A DNA stretch of 41,404 bases, taken from Nitrosomonadaceae bacterium. GTDB lineage: Bacteria; Pseudomonadota; Gammaproteobacteria; Burkholderiales; Nitrosomonadaceae. The DNA is taken from positions 1 to 41,404 of the forward strand of contig PBKR01000029.1 of NCBI GenBank assembly GCA_002721545.1, in the 5' to 3' direction. The notes under the pieces are model-generated. The model had not been told where the DNA came from and did no database searches. It saw nothing but the letters and a program-made list of their open reading frames with translations. Positions 9,593 through 18,814 of the stretch are shown in pieces. Position numbers and translations under genes: made by a program. The stretch's first letter is position 1. Each line of letters begins with the position of its first letter.

Positions 9593-11025
9593 CCGACGCT
9601 CCCTTCCAGCTTAAGACCCAGGAGATTTGTAGCTTCAACTGCAAATTCCATCGGTAATTGTTGAAATACATCTTTACAAAATCCATTGATAATCATAGAT
9701 ACTGCCTCTTCACTGCCTATACCTCTTTGCGCAAAATAGAATAGTTGGTCTTCACCGATTTTTGATGTCGATGCTTCATGTTCAATTGTTGCGTTGTTAT
9801 TGCGCGTCTGGATATAAGGGAATGTACTTGCATTGCACAAATCACCTATTAGCATCGAATCACACTGTGAAAAATTACGGGCACCTGCGGCAGTAGGTGC
9901 AACTCGAACTAACCCGCGATAACTGTTGTTAGAGTATCCAGCTGATATACCTTTGCTAACAATGGTGCTACGTGTATTTTTGCCAATGTGTATCATTTTT
10001 GTGCCGGTATCTGCTTGTTGATGGTTGTTAGTAACAGCTACTGAATAGAATTCTCCGACTGAATTGTCTCCTTGTAGTACACATGATGGATATTTCCAGG
10101 TAATCGCTGAACCAGTTTCAACTTGGGTCCAAGAAATACGAGAATTTTTGCCCTTGGCTAATCCGCGTTTAGTAACAAAATTATAGATACCACCAATACC
10201 ATTTTCATCACCTGCATACCAATTTTGTACAGTAGAATACTTGATGTCAGCCTTATCTAGTGCAACTAGCTCTACTACAGCTGCATGCAACTGATTAGTA
10301 TCAAATCTTGGTGCTGTACAGCCTTCAAGATAGGAGACAGAGCTTTCTTCTTCAGCAATAATAAGAGTTCGTTCAAACTGTCCAGTTTCCTCGGTATTGA
10401 TACGAAAATAGGTCGATAAATCCATTGGGCATTTAACGCCTTTTGGGATGTAACAAAATGATCCATCAGTGAATACTGCTGAATTTAGTGCGGCATAATA
10501 GTTATCACCAATTGGAACTACAGAGCCAAGATATTTCTTTATAAGCTCAGGGTGTGAATCAACTGCTTCAGAAATTGAGCTAAAAATAATACCTACTTCA
10601 GCAAGTTTCTTTTTGTGGGTAGTTGCCACTGATACACTATCAAAAATTACATCAACAGCAACACCTGCAAGTGCTGCACGTTCAGACATTGGCACACCAA
10701 GTTTCTCAAATGTACGTAGTAATTCAGGATCGACTTCATCCATACTAGCTAATTTTTTTTTGGGTTTTGGCGCAGAATAATAACTGATTTCCTGGAAATC
10801 TATCTTGGGGTATTTAACATTTGGCCAATTAGGCTCTTCCATCTCAAGCCATTTTTTATAGGCTTTGAGGCGAAAATCAAGCAACCATTTGGGCTCATTT
10901 TTCTTTGAAGATATTAATCTGATGGTGTCTTCATTTATCCCTTTTGGCGCAATATCAGATTCAATATCTGTGACAAAGCCATGTTTATAAGGCTTGTCAA
11001 TTACATTCTGTAGAGCAGAACTCAT
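9589..11025 (-). CDS. sufB: SufB, core scaffold of the SufBCD complex
   Basis: SufB is the subunit on which the cluster is built. The protein is 478 residues from the ATG at 11025. An in-frame TTG one codon earlier (11028) is a less likely start, because AGGAGA at 11032-11037 is ideally spaced (6 bases) for the ATG. Family landmarks include the [12 protein letters not shown] block, [11 protein letters not shown], and the C-terminal [14 protein letters not shown] and [16 protein letters not shown] regions with the conserved catalytic-core Cys and Glu. It overlaps sufC by four bases and lies 61 bases after sufA. Confidence 0.97.
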   Translation of the reverse strand: MSSALQNVIDKPYKHGFVTDIESDIAPKGINEDTIRLISSKKNEPKWLLDFRLKAYKKWLEMEEPNWPNVKYPKIDFQEISYYSAPKPKKKLASMDEVDPELLRTFEKLGVPMSERAALAGVAVDVIFDSVSVATTHKKKLAEVGIIFSSISEAVDSHPELIKKYLGSVVPIGDNYYAALNSAVFTDGSFCYIPKGVKCPMDLSTYFRINTEETGQFERTLIIAEEESSVSYLEGCTAPRFDTNQLHAAVVELVALDKADIKYSTVQNWYAGDENGIGGIYNFVTKRGLAKGKNSRISWTQVETGSAITWKYPSCVLQGDNSVGEFYSVAVTNNHQQADTGTKMIHIGKNTRSTIVSKGISAGYSNNSYRGLVRVAPTAAGARNFSQCDSMLIGDLCNASTFPYIQTRNNNATIEHEASTSKIGEDQLFYFAQRGIGSEEAVSMIINGFCKDVFQQLPMEFAVEATNLLGLKLEGSVG

Positions 11026-11086
11026 CAAATATCTCCTATTATTTGATCGTGGAACTTATTTAAGGTTATTTTAAAAATTATTTTAG

Positions 11087-11428
11087 TTATATTTTGACTT
11101 CATTTTTTAGGCTAAAGCTTTCGCCACATCCACATGTGTTATCTACATTTGGATTATCAAATTTGAAAGAGTCGTTGAGGCCCTCACGCACGAAATCAAT
11201 ATTTGATCCATTTAGAAACTGTAAATTACTGGCATTTACCACTACATTTGCATTATGCGATTTGAATAATAGGTCGTCAGCATGTATTTCATCTGCATAG
11301 TCAAATGTGTAAGCGAATCCAGAACAACCAACTTTTTTTATACCAACTCGCAAGGCTAGCCCCTTTCCTCGGCTAGCAAGTTTTTTTAGGATTTGTTTGG
11401 CTGCATTCTCAGATAGCGTAATACCCAT
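11087..11428 (-). CDS. sufA: SufA/IscA-type A-type Fe-S carrier
   Basis: This 113-residue HesB/IscA-family protein has the three conserved cysteines: Cys35 in VGCSGFAY and Cys99/Cys101 in CGCGESF near the C-terminus. A-type carriers bind Fe-S clusters and hand them to apoproteins. Its ATG overlaps the iscR stop region by one base at 11428, and sufB follows. Within a SUF operon SufA is the natural name, though IscA-like is equally valid by sequence alone. Confidence 0.92.
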   Translation of the reverse strand: MGITLSENAAKQILKKLASRGKGLALRVGIKKVGCSGFAYTFDYADEIHADDLLFKSHNANVVVNASNLQFLNGSNIDFVREGLNDSFKFDNPNVDNTCGCGESFSLKNEVKI

Positions 11429-11940
11429 TACTGCTCCTGTTGTTTATTCTCTAGTGTTTTACTTGAGGATGCAGCAAGCTCCTTACCAGAACAAAGTTGA
11501 TATATACCAACCATTTTAGTGGCACTGATTTGATCCATTTGTTGTTCGTCAACTAATTGTTTTAAATTTATTGAGCTTAAGTGGCCAAATATTAATTTAT
11601 TGAGGTCCGTCCATAGATTGTGCGTTATACATTTCTTGTCGTTATGACAGTTCTCTTTTCCACCACATTGTGTCGAATCAATTGGTTCATTAACAGCAAG
11701 AATAATGTCAGCTACTGATACATGTTCCATTTTTCTAGCAAGACAATAACCTCCACCAGGACCACGAACACTATTTACTATCTTTTTCTGCCGAAGCTTA
11801 ATGAATAATTGTTCAAGATAAGATAATGAAATTTGCTGACGTTCGCTAATTTCAGCAAGCTTAAGTGGTTTATTGCTATGTTGCATTGCAAGATCTAAGA
11901 GTGCTGTAACTGCAAATCTTCCTCGGGTTGTGAGCCTCAT
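11428..11940 (-). CDS. iscR: IscR-type Rrf2 family Fe-S-sensing repressor
   Basis: This 170-residue Rrf2 regulator has an N-terminal winged helix (MRLTTRGRFAVTALLDLA) with the DNA-recognition region around 25-65. Its cluster-binding segment carries Cys92, Cys98, Cys104 and His107, matching the [2Fe-2S] ligands of E. coli IscR in number and position. Holo-IscR represses its own operon when clusters are plentiful; apo-IscR releases it. Two IscR-type operators over the iscR promoter (11999-12023 and 12027-12051) support autoregulation here. An equivalent name would be sufR-like, but the ligand set favours IscR. Confidence 0.93.
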   Translation of the reverse strand: MRLTTRGRFAVTALLDLAMQHSNKPLKLAEISERQQISLSYLEQLFIKLRQKKIVNSVRGPGGGYCLARKMEHVSVADIILAVNEPIDSTQCGGKENCHNDKKCITHNLWTDLNKLIFGHLSSINLKQLVDEQQMDQISATKMVGIYQLCSGKELAASSSKTLENKQQEQ

Positions 11941-11998
11941 GAAGCCATCTCTTAATTTGGTTTTTATAAAATAGAGCTTATCGCTACTATAGTAATTA

Positions 11999-12023
11999 AT
12001 ACATGATCAATTTACTCAAGTAT
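11999..12023. promoter_or_regulatory. IscR type 1 operator, downstream copy
   Basis: This second 25-base site starts ATACATGATC and ends ACTCAAGTAT on the plus strand. Read on the minus strand it matches the type 1 IscR pattern at about 21 of 25 positions. It covers the -10 box and start region. The centres of the two sites lie 28 bases apart. It is weaker than the upstream copy. Confidence 0.65.
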
Positions 12024-12047
12024 AAAATACCTGATTAAATTAGTCAA
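12019..12047 (-). promoter_or_regulatory. Sigma-70 promoter of the iscR-suf operon
   Basis: On the minus strand TTGACT (12042-12047) is followed after 17 bases by TATACT (12019-12024), close to consensus at both boxes and in spacing. The start would be near 12012, giving a leader of roughly 70 bases to the iscR ATG at 11940. Both IscR-type sites overlap this promoter. Confidence 0.78.
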
Positions 12048-12051
12048 ATAT
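12027..12051. promoter_or_regulatory. IscR type 1 operator, upstream copy
   Basis: This 25-base imperfect palindrome runs from ATAC to ATAT with TGATTA and TAGTCA half-sites. By hand it matches the published E. coli IscR type 1 pattern (ATASYYGACTRwwwYAGTCRRSTAT) at about 23 of 25 positions. It covers the -35 box and spacer of the iscR promoter, a repressing position. Confidence 0.75.
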
Positions 12052-12128
12052 ACAGTAGTAGATATTTTTTGAAATGTGGCGAATTAGAGTCCAATAAGAA
12101 TTTAGCTATTTATAATGAAAGAGTAATG

Positions 12129-12746
12129 TTATCGACTAAGAAGGTTCATATGAGATTTGATCAGCTTAATTGCTCGGTTCCGGAAATGCTTACCATCTGA
12201 GTCTTTAACCCACATATGTAATAATCCAATAAAGAATAATTGTGTATCAATTGCTAATTGGGCGGGTTCATGTGCAGTGTGTAATAATCCTTGATTCTTT
12301 GCCTTCTCATAAGTCAGGCGTAATTTTTCTTCTATACCAGAGCATGTTTGTAGAATTTCCTGTAAAACAATTGAAAATTCAGTTACATATTCACACTTAA
12401 TCATCATTATTTCATAGATCTGTCTAGTTTCTACATTATTATTTAGAAGATGGATTGTCCCACATAAAAAATTCTCGATTCGTACCAAAGGATTTACGTT
12501 GTTATCAACTAGTAGTGTATCGTCCATGCGATCTATTAAAGGTAAGAATACTTGTTCGCGCATAGCCTGAAAAACTTTAGTCTTATTCTTGAAATGCCAG
12601 TAGATTGCTCCACGTGTAACACCGGCTTGAATTGCTATATGCTCCATGGTTGTCCGGCTAACACCGCGGAGTAAGAATACTTCGCGTGCTGCGATAATGA
12701 TATTTTTTTTTGTTAATTCAGCGTCTTCTTTAGTTTTGCGAGCCAT
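12129..12746 (-). CDS. TetR/AcrR family repressor of the adjacent efflux operon
   Basis: Starting at ATG 12746 gives a 205-residue protein beginning MARKTKEDAELTKKNIIIAA, a classic AcrR/TtgR-type N-terminus. The frame stays open to an ATG at 12815, but the extra 23 residues look like translated operator DNA and I reject that start. The helix-turn-helix spans about residues 30-55 (TTMEHIAIQAGVTRGAIYWHF). The C-terminal half resembles the MAATS-type AcrR ligand domain. It is divergent from the RND efflux genes, with two palindromes in the 82-base gap, so it most likely represses both itself and the pump until a toxic ligand binds. Confidence 0.88.
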   Translation of the reverse strand: MARKTKEDAELTKKNIIIAAREVFLLRGVSRTTMEHIAIQAGVTRGAIYWHFKNKTKVFQAMREQVFLPLIDRMDDTLLVDNNVNPLVRIENFLCGTIHLLNNNVETRQIYEIMMIKCEYVTEFSIVLQEILQTCSGIEEKLRLTYEKAKNQGLLHTAHEPAQLAIDTQLFFIGLLHMWVKDSDGKHFRNRAIKLIKSHMNLLSR

Positions 12747-12761
12747 ATTTTTTAAATAAGT

Positions 12762-12787
12762 GTATACATACGGTAATGTATGTATAC
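12762..12787. promoter_or_regulatory. Perfect inverted repeat, candidate TetR-family operator
   Basis: GTATACATAC and GTATGTATAC form perfect 10-base arms around a 6-base centre (GGTAAT). The repeat lies between the divergent repressor and efflux genes, 15 bases from the repressor ATG. The sequence TATACT at 12783-12788 could serve as a plus-strand -10 box, so binding would block the efflux promoter. Confidence 0.65.
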
Positions 12788-12789
12788 TA

Positions 12790-12814
12790 TTACATACATA
12801 CATGAATGTAAGCA
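12790..12814. promoter_or_regulatory. AcrR-box-like operator upstream of the efflux operon
   Basis: The segment opens TTACATACAT and closes GAATGTAAGC. It resembles the E. coli AcrR operator, which begins TACATACATT and ends AATGTATGTA; the left arm and part of the right arm agree. It ends 14 bases before the adaptor start at 12829, so it probably overlaps the transcription start or leader. Confidence 0.55.
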
Positions 12815-12828
12815 AGTTATTTTAGAGA

Positions 12829-14052
12829 ATGTTTAGGATTAATTTTATGTGGTTATTTAATATTAATAGACAAAATTATTGTAATTTATGGGTGAAAGTT
12901 TGCATAGGGTTAGTTAATGTCGTTGTTAGCAGTGTTGTACTGACCGCCTGTAATTATAATGATCAGGAGCCTAGTAATACTATTTCTCCCAAAATAGCTA
13001 TACCTGTCAGTGTGATTTCGGTAGAGCCTACAAGTGTGCCAATTAGTACTGAGGTAGTAGCGCAGACTGAAGGCGCGAAGGAAATTGAGATACGTCCTCG
13101 TGTAGGAGGAATTTTACTAAAACGCTTGTACGAAGAAGGGGCTGCTGTTAAGTCAGGACAGCCTATGTTTTTAATTGACCCAATTCCCTATCAGAATGCA
13201 CTAGCGCAGGCTAAAGCTCAACTTTCTGAACAAAAAGCTCGGATTGAGCAAACTAGGCGTGAAGAGAATCGTTTGCAAGAATTGCTATCTACTAAATCAA
13301 TTAGTCAGCGTGAATATGACAATGCAGTATCAGAGAATGAAATAGCAAGTGCGGCTTTGAAGCAAGCTGAGGTTCAAGTAAGAAATGCAAGGCTTAATCT
13401 TTCGTATACAACAGTAACCGCTCCAGTAGAAGGAATATCAGGTCGTCGCCAGCTTTCTGAAGGGGTGTTAGTACAAGCTAATACAAGCTTGTTAACAACA
13501 ATTGTTCAATTATCGCCAATCTGGGTTCGCTTTAGTTTATCTGATAATGAATTAATAAAGTTTGGAGGATATCTAAGTGCAAAAAATATAACAAAAGTTA
13601 CATTAATATTACCTAACGGCAAGGAATATGAGAAAAATGGGGAATTAAATTTTACTGCTAGACAGATTGACCCAGCTCTGGGCACACAGTCATTACGTGC
13701 AACTTTTGATAATTCTAATCATCGGTTATTACCAGGTCAGTTTGTTCGTGTCCGGGTTATAACCGGTGAGCAAAAAGGAGTTTTTCTTGTGCCACAGACA
13801 GCAGTATTAACATCTGATTTAGGTAGAGCAGTTTATGTAGTTAATAAAAAAAATGAGTCTGTTATTCGACCAGTTGTAACTGGAGAATGGGTTGGGAAAG
13901 ATTGGGTCATTACTGAAGGGCTTAGAGCTGGTGATAGAGTAATCGTAGATAACCTTATGAAGCTTCGCCCAGGCGCCTCAGTAGTGCCTAATTTTATTAA
14001 TATAGAAAAAGGCTCTGTACATCAGGGAATTGACTCAAGTAAGAAGAAATAG
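12829..14052 (+). CDS. RND efflux periplasmic adaptor (AcrA/MexA family lipoprotein)
   Basis: The protein (407 residues) links an inner-membrane RND pump to an outer-membrane channel. A signal peptide ends in a lipobox LTAC at Cys41, so it should be lipid-anchored in the periplasm. The lipoyl/barrel-sandwich halves (EIRPRVGGIL near 87, YTTVTAPVEGISG near 205) flank a coiled-coil hairpin (about 120-190, rich in Ala, Gln and Glu). A beta-barrel and membrane-proximal domain follow. An alternative start is the ATG at 12847 (Met7), which would leave a more usual signal length. It heads the operon, with the pump 11 bases downstream. Confidence 0.93.
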   Translation: MFRINFMWLFNINRQNYCNLWVKVCIGLVNVVVSSVVLTACNYNDQEPSNTISPKIAIPVSVISVEPTSVPISTEVVAQTEGAKEIEIRPRVGGILLKRLYEEGAAVKSGQPMFLIDPIPYQNALAQAKAQLSEQKARIEQTRREENRLQELLSTKSISQREYDNAVSENEIASAALKQAEVQVRNARLNLSYTTVTAPVEGISGRRQLSEGVLVQANTSLLTTIVQLSPIWVRFSLSDNELIKFGGYLSAKNITKVTLILPNGKEYEKNGELNFTARQIDPALGTQSLRATFDNSNHRLLPGQFVRVRVITGEQKGVFLVPQTAVLTSDLGRAVYVVNKKNESVIRPVVTGEWVGKDWVITEGLRAGDRVIVDNLMKLRPGASVVPNFINIEKGSVHQGIDSSKKK

Positions 14053-14063
14053 TTCTAATTATC

Positions 14064-17000
14064 ATGACTAAATTTTTTATTACACGACCAATTTTTGCAT
14101 CTGTACTATCCATGATCATTGTCTTGGCAGGGGTGACTTCAGCAATCCAACTTCCCATTGCTCAATATCCACCAATTTCACCGCCTACTGTATTGGTAAC
14201 TGCTACTTTTCCTGGTGCAAGTGCAGAAACTATGGCAAAAACAGTTGCTGCACCAATTGAAGAGGAATTAAGTGGTATAGAGAATTTACTGTATTTTAGC
14301 TCTAGTGCGGATTCTAGCGGCACATTGACGATTACTGCTACATTTGAAGTTGGAACTGATATTGATCAGGCAACTTTTAATGTTAGCAATCGAGTGAATA
14401 TTGCTTTACCACGCTTACCAGATGATGTGCGTCGAACTGGTCTAGTAGTACAGAAGAGATCCAATGACATTCTGATAGTTGTTATGTTGATTTCTAATGA
14501 GGAGCAACATGACACATTATATTTAAGCAATTATGCAACTTTAAATATACTAGATGAATTAAAACGTATTAAAGGTGTGGGTGATGCAACCATTTCAGGT
14601 GGCCAGGACTATTCTATGCGTATTTGGTTGCGTCCTGATCGTATGGCTCAACTTGGAGTAACTACTTCTGATATTGCTAGCGCTATTCGATCACAGAATG
14701 CGCAATATGCTTCTGGCAGGATAGGACAAGAGCCAGCTTCAGCAGAGCAACAGTTGGCATATACCGTTATTGCCAAAGGTAGATTGTTAGAACCAGAACA
14801 GTTTGGCAACATAGTTATTCGTGCAAGCGGTACACGAGGGGCTCTGTATCTTAAGGATGTTGCTCGCATTGAATTAGGTGCCCAAAGTTATAATGTACGT
14901 ACTACGTTAAATGGACAGCCTGGAACAGGTATTCTTATCTTCTTGCAGAATGGGGCTAATGCTCTTGATACGGCCAATGCTATCAAGTCCAGAATGGATG
15001 AGCTAAAGCAGCATTTCCCTAGTGGAATGGATTATGTAGTGCCATATGATACAAGTTTGTTTGTAAAGGCATCAATTTGGGAAGTACTCAAGACACTTGG
15101 GGAAGCAATGGTGCTGATTGTACTAGTGGTATACCTATTTCTACAAAGCTGGCGAGCTACGTTGATTCCTATTATTGCAGTACCTATATCTTTGGTGGGA
15201 ACTTTTGCAGGTTTGTGGATATTTGGCTTTTCAATTAATACGTTGACGCTTTTTGCTATGGTTTTATCTATAGGAACTGTAGTGGATGACGCAATTATAG
15301 TATTAGAAAATATTGAACGGTTAATGGAGGAGGAGCAATTATCACCAATTAAAGCAGCTATTAAAGCAATGGAACAGGTGTCAGGTGCGGTCATTGCAAT
15401 TGTTTTAGTGCTATGCGCAGTATTTGTACCAGTAGCTTTTCTTGGGGGTATTGCAGGAGAATTATATCGACAGTTTGCTGTTACAGTAGCTGTTGCTGTA
15501 ATTATTTCTGGTATTGTCGCATTAACTTTAACACCTGCACTATGTGCTGTTTTGTTAAAAAAAACGTATAACGATACTTCATTTTTCAAAATTTTTAACT
15601 ATGGGTTTGGTCAAGTTGCTAAACTTTATACTCATATAGTCGACTATACGATACGTCACAAAATTGCTGGTATATTTGTATTTATAGGGTTTATTGCAGT
15701 TTCATTTTATTTACTTAAATTAGTACCAAGTAGTTTCGTTCCTCCTGAAGACCAAGGATATGTTGTAACTACAACGATGTTGCCTGATGGAGCGACTCTT
15801 TCACGGACAGCGAAAACTGCTGAGGCAGTACGAGCTGCTATTGCAGAAGATCCAGCAGCGTCACATCAATTTGTCATAAATGGATTTGATCTTATAGGCG
15901 GCGGTAATAAAACTAGCTCAGCAACCATGTTTGTTGCGCTCAAAGATTGGTCAGAGCGGTCAGATTCAGCTGAAGATATCGTTAAAAAACTAACGAGTAT
16001 TGGCATGATGCAGCCTGATGGCTTAGCAATCGCATTTAATCCGCCAGCAATTCGTGGATTGGGAAGCTCAGGAGGATTTGAAGTTTATGTACAAAGTCGT
16101 GGTGACTCGAGCCCTTTATATTTATTTAATGTAGTCAATAGTTTTATTGAAGAGCTGAAAAAGGAGCCGAGCCTGACTGGTATTAATACTTTTTTTCGCC
16201 CTACTGTGCCACAGTTTTTTATTGAAGTAGATGAAGCAAAGGCAATCTCTCAGGGTGTTTTAATTTCAGATATTTATGCCACTTTACAAAGCACTATGGG
16301 TTCGCTCTATGTTAATGATTTTAATCGGTTTGGGCGTACTTATCGTGTACAAATGCAAGCAGAGCCTCAATACCGTATGAAGCCAGAAGACCTTGGGCGA
16401 GTATACGTACGTTCACAGCTTGGAGCTATGGTTCCTTTATCAGCTTTTAGTAAAGTAAATGATTTGGTTGGTGTAGAGCAGTTAGATCGCTATAACGGAA
16501 TGCTTTCCGCAAAAATACTTGGGAGTGGGTCAGCTGGAGTCAGTTCGGGTGAAGCTATTAAGTTAGTCGAAAAGGTAGCTGCAAGAAATTTACCAGATAA
16601 CTATCAGATATCTTGGACTGGTCAGGCCTACCAAGAGAAGCGTACAGGTTCAGCGGCAATATTTGCTTTTAGTTTCGCAATTATTATGGTGTTCTTAATT
16701 TTAGCTGCACAGTTTGAAACTTGGGTTTTACCGCTAGCTGTTATCATGGCTGTACCTTTTGCATTGACTGGTGCATTACTTGCTGTATTTTTACGCGAGA
16801 TGCCAAATGATGTTTATTTTCAGGTTGGCTTAATTGCTTTAATTGGACTGGCAGCTAAGAATGCAATTCTAATTGTTGAGTTTGCAAGCCAGAAAACGAA
16901 GGAAGGGATGCCTGTTGTGCAAGCTGCAATTGAAGCTGCCCGTATGCGCTTCCGCCCAATTGTTATGACCTCAATGACCTTCATTTTGGGTATTTTTCCA

Positions 17001-17177
17001 CTTGTCATTGCAACTGGTGCAGGATCAGCTGCACGTCAATCAATGGGGACTGGTGTATTTGGTGGCATGATAATAGCAACTTTTATTGCTACAGTATTTA
17101 TTCCTTTGTTTTTTGTTTTGCTATCGAGAAAAAAGTCAAAGAAAACCTCTAATGGCGTAGCGAGGGTTCCAGAATGA
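14064..17177 (+). CDS. RND multidrug efflux pump, HAE1 family (AcrB/MexB-like)
   Basis: This 1037-residue inner-membrane pump exports hydrophobic compounds using the proton gradient. The family start MTKFFITRPIFASVLSMIIVLAG and 12-helix layout with two large periplasmic loops are evident. The proton-relay residues are Asp408-Asp409 (GTVVDDAIIVLENIER) and Lys932 (AAKNAILIVEFA), equivalent to AcrB Asp407, Asp408 and Lys940. This set is typical of HAE1 drug pumps rather than the heavy-metal HME group. It lies between adaptor and channel genes and its stop overlaps the next start by four bases. Substrates cannot be told from the sequence. Confidence 0.96.
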   Translation: MTKFFITRPIFASVLSMIIVLAGVTSAIQLPIAQYPPISPPTVLVTATFPGASAETMAKTVAAPIEEELSGIENLLYFSSSADSSGTLTITATFEVGTDIDQATFNVSNRVNIALPRLPDDVRRTGLVVQKRSNDILIVVMLISNEEQHDTLYLSNYATLNILDELKRIKGVGDATISGGQDYSMRIWLRPDRMAQLGVTTSDIASAIRSQNAQYASGRIGQEPASAEQQLAYTVIAKGRLLEPEQFGNIVIRASGTRGALYLKDVARIELGAQSYNVRTTLNGQPGTGILIFLQNGANALDTANAIKSRMDELKQHFPSGMDYVVPYDTSLFVKASIWEVLKTLGEAMVLIVLVVYLFLQSWRATLIPIIAVPISLVGTFAGLWIFGFSINTLTLFAMVLSIGTVVDDAIIVLENIERLMEEEQLSPIKAAIKAMEQVSGAVIAIVLVLCAVFVPVAFLGGIAGELYRQFAVTVAVAVIISGIVALTLTPALCAVLLKKTYNDTSFFKIFNYGFGQVAKLYTHIVDYTIRHKIAGIFVFIGFIAVSFYLLKLVPSSFVPPEDQGYVVTTTMLPDGATLSRTAKTAEAVRAAIAEDPAASHQFVINGFDLIGGGNKTSSATMFVALKDWSERSDSAEDIVKKLTSIGMMQPDGLAIAFNPPAIRGLGSSGGFEVYVQSRGDSSPLYLFNVVNSFIEELKKEPSLTGINTFFRPTVPQFFIEVDEAKAISQGVLISDIYATLQSTMGSLYVNDFNRFGRTYRVQMQAEPQYRMKPEDLGRVYVRSQLGAMVPLSAFSKVNDLVGVEQLDRYNGMLSAKILGSGSAGVSSGEAIKLVEKVAARNLPDNYQISWTGQAYQEKRTGSAAIFAFSFAIIMVFLILAAQFETWVLPLAVIMAVPFALTGALLAVFLREMPNDVYFQVGLIALIGLAAKNAILIVEFASQKTKEGMPVVQAAIEAARMRFRPIVMTSMTFILGIFPLVIATGAGSAARQSMGTGVFGGMIIATFIATVFIPLFFVLLSRKKSKKTSNGVARVPE

Positions 17178-18643
17178 GGTCTCGATTAAAATTAGTTTAT
17201 CTGTTGTTAGTTACTGTGCTTACTCAAGGTTGTGTAATGGTTGGACCAGATTATAAGCGCTCTAAGAGTAGAGATATTGTTCCAATTAATTTTACTATTA
17301 ATGGCATTACTGAGGAGAAAGAAAAGCAAATAGATCATGTTTCAAGTACTTGGTGGGAGCTTTACAAAGACCCGGTTTTAAATGATTTAGTGAGTAAGGC
17401 TCTAGAAAATAATTCGGATATAAAGATTGCTATAGCACGGGTAGAAGAGGCTGATGCATATTTACAAGAAATAGGAGCTGCACTTTTTCCAACAATTGAT
17501 TTACAATCAAATGTAACACGTTCACGTATCTCTAAGGTCAGTGTAATTCCTATTTTTCCAGGGTTAAATCCAGTACGCCAAATTTATGGTTTTTCTATTG
17601 GAACAGCATTTGAGCTAGATTTCTGGGGAAAAATCCGTCGTTCAAAAGAAGCCGCATCAGCCCAGGCACTAGGTACATATTATGCAAGGGATACTGTATA
17701 TTTATCACTTGCTAGCCTAGTTTCGACAAATTATTTAGTGTTACGTGGTCTTGATGCGCAGCTTTCTGTATCTCGAGATAATTTACGTAACCGTAAAGAA
17801 AGTCTGAATATTACTAGACAACTCTTTGAGCAGGGACTTATCTCAGCATTAGATGTTTATCAGGCTGAGACAGCTCATTCTAATATAGTGGCACAAATTT
17901 CTGATTTGTCTCGTCAGCGGGCTATTTGTGAGCATCAGCTAGCTGTACTTACCGGGGTGCTTGATCTACATTTGGAAGAAGGTAATATTAAGACTTTACC
18001 TATACCACCTATACCGCCAGCTGGGCTGCCTTCAAGCTTGCTTGAGGCCCGTCCAGATGTTCGGCAGGCTGAAGAGCAGGTGATAGCAGCAACTGCTAAA
18101 ATTGGTGTTGCTAAAGCGTCACTTTTTCCAAGTATTATGCTTACAACCAGGTTTGGTAGAGAAAGTATTACATTAGGAAATATAGTTAAATCGGCAGCAA
18201 ATATATGGACAGCTGGAGTAAACTTAAATTTGCCAATTTTTGATGCAGGTAGATTGCTTGCTCGTTTAGATCAGGCTAATGCGCAACAAAAACAGACACT
18301 GGCCTCATATGAAAATTCTATACGAACTGCATTTAGAGAAGTGAATGATGCATTAATAAGTGTACGTAAAAATTCAGAGCAGGAAATTGCTTTACAAGCT
18401 AGTGAAGACTCGGCTAAGAAAGCATTAAAAATTTCCGTGAATCGTTATAAATTAGGATACTCAGCTTACTTAGAAGTATTAGATGCACAGAGAATTCATA
18501 ATGATGCGGCATTAGCAGTAATTCGTAGTCGCCAAAACCGATTAATAGCAACTGTTGATTTATTTAAAGCACTTGGTGGTGGCTGGGAATCTGACGTTAT
18601 AGGGCGTTCGTCTGTAGGGGCTTTCCAATTTTTTGGGAATTGA
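17174..18643 (+). CDS. Outer-membrane efflux channel lipoprotein (OprM/NodT family)
   Basis: The 489-residue channel completes the tripartite pump. A signal peptide ends in a lipobox with Cys20 (LTQGC). The start then reads VMVGPDYKR, the common OprM/NodT opening. Two TolC-type repeats are visible. The diagnostic block LLEARPDVRQAEEQ and the following ASLFPSI motif lie near residues 290-320, with long amphipathic helices that would form the periplasmic tunnel. The start overlaps the pump stop (ATGA), indicating translational coupling. Confidence 0.94.
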   Translation: MRSRLKLVYLLLVTVLTQGCVMVGPDYKRSKSRDIVPINFTINGITEEKEKQIDHVSSTWWELYKDPVLNDLVSKALENNSDIKIAIARVEEADAYLQEIGAALFPTIDLQSNVTRSRISKVSVIPIFPGLNPVRQIYGFSIGTAFELDFWGKIRRSKEAASAQALGTYYARDTVYLSLASLVSTNYLVLRGLDAQLSVSRDNLRNRKESLNITRQLFEQGLISALDVYQAETAHSNIVAQISDLSRQRAICEHQLAVLTGVLDLHLEEGNIKTLPIPPIPPAGLPSSLLEARPDVRQAEEQVIAATAKIGVAKASLFPSIMLTTRFGRESITLGNIVKSAANIWTAGVNLNLPIFDAGRLLARLDQANAQQKQTLASYENSIRTAFREVNDALISVRKNSEQEIALQASEDSAKKALKISVNRYKLGYSAYLEVLDAQRIHNDAALAVIRSRQNRLIATVDLFKALGGGWESDVIGRSSVGAFQFFGN

Positions 18644-18814
18644 TGCTTATTTTTTAATCTATATAAAATTATTTAAATAAATACATAAGCAAAATAGAAG
18701 AATTAGAGTTCTTTTATAGCTATGCAACATGATAAAAGGCTTAATTTATATTCTGTTTACACCAAATTTTTATTTGTAATAATGAAAACTATTTCTAGTT
18801 CTGAAAATTAATAA

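Noticed and set aside
12747-12815. Upstream ATG extension of the TetR repressor
   Set aside because: The extra 23 residues translate the operator palindromes, and the family N-terminus begins at the internal ATG at 12746.
15032-15589. 185-codon open frame antisense to the RND pump gene
   Set aside because: Its translation is low-complexity Thr/Ile/Ala/Ser-rich with no domain, as expected from the reverse of membrane-helix codons; the sense gene is unmistakable.
18644-18691. TGCTTAT/ATAAGCA repeat after the outer-membrane channel gene
   Set aside because: Seven-base arms with a 34-base AT-rich loop and no T-run; not a convincing terminator or operator.
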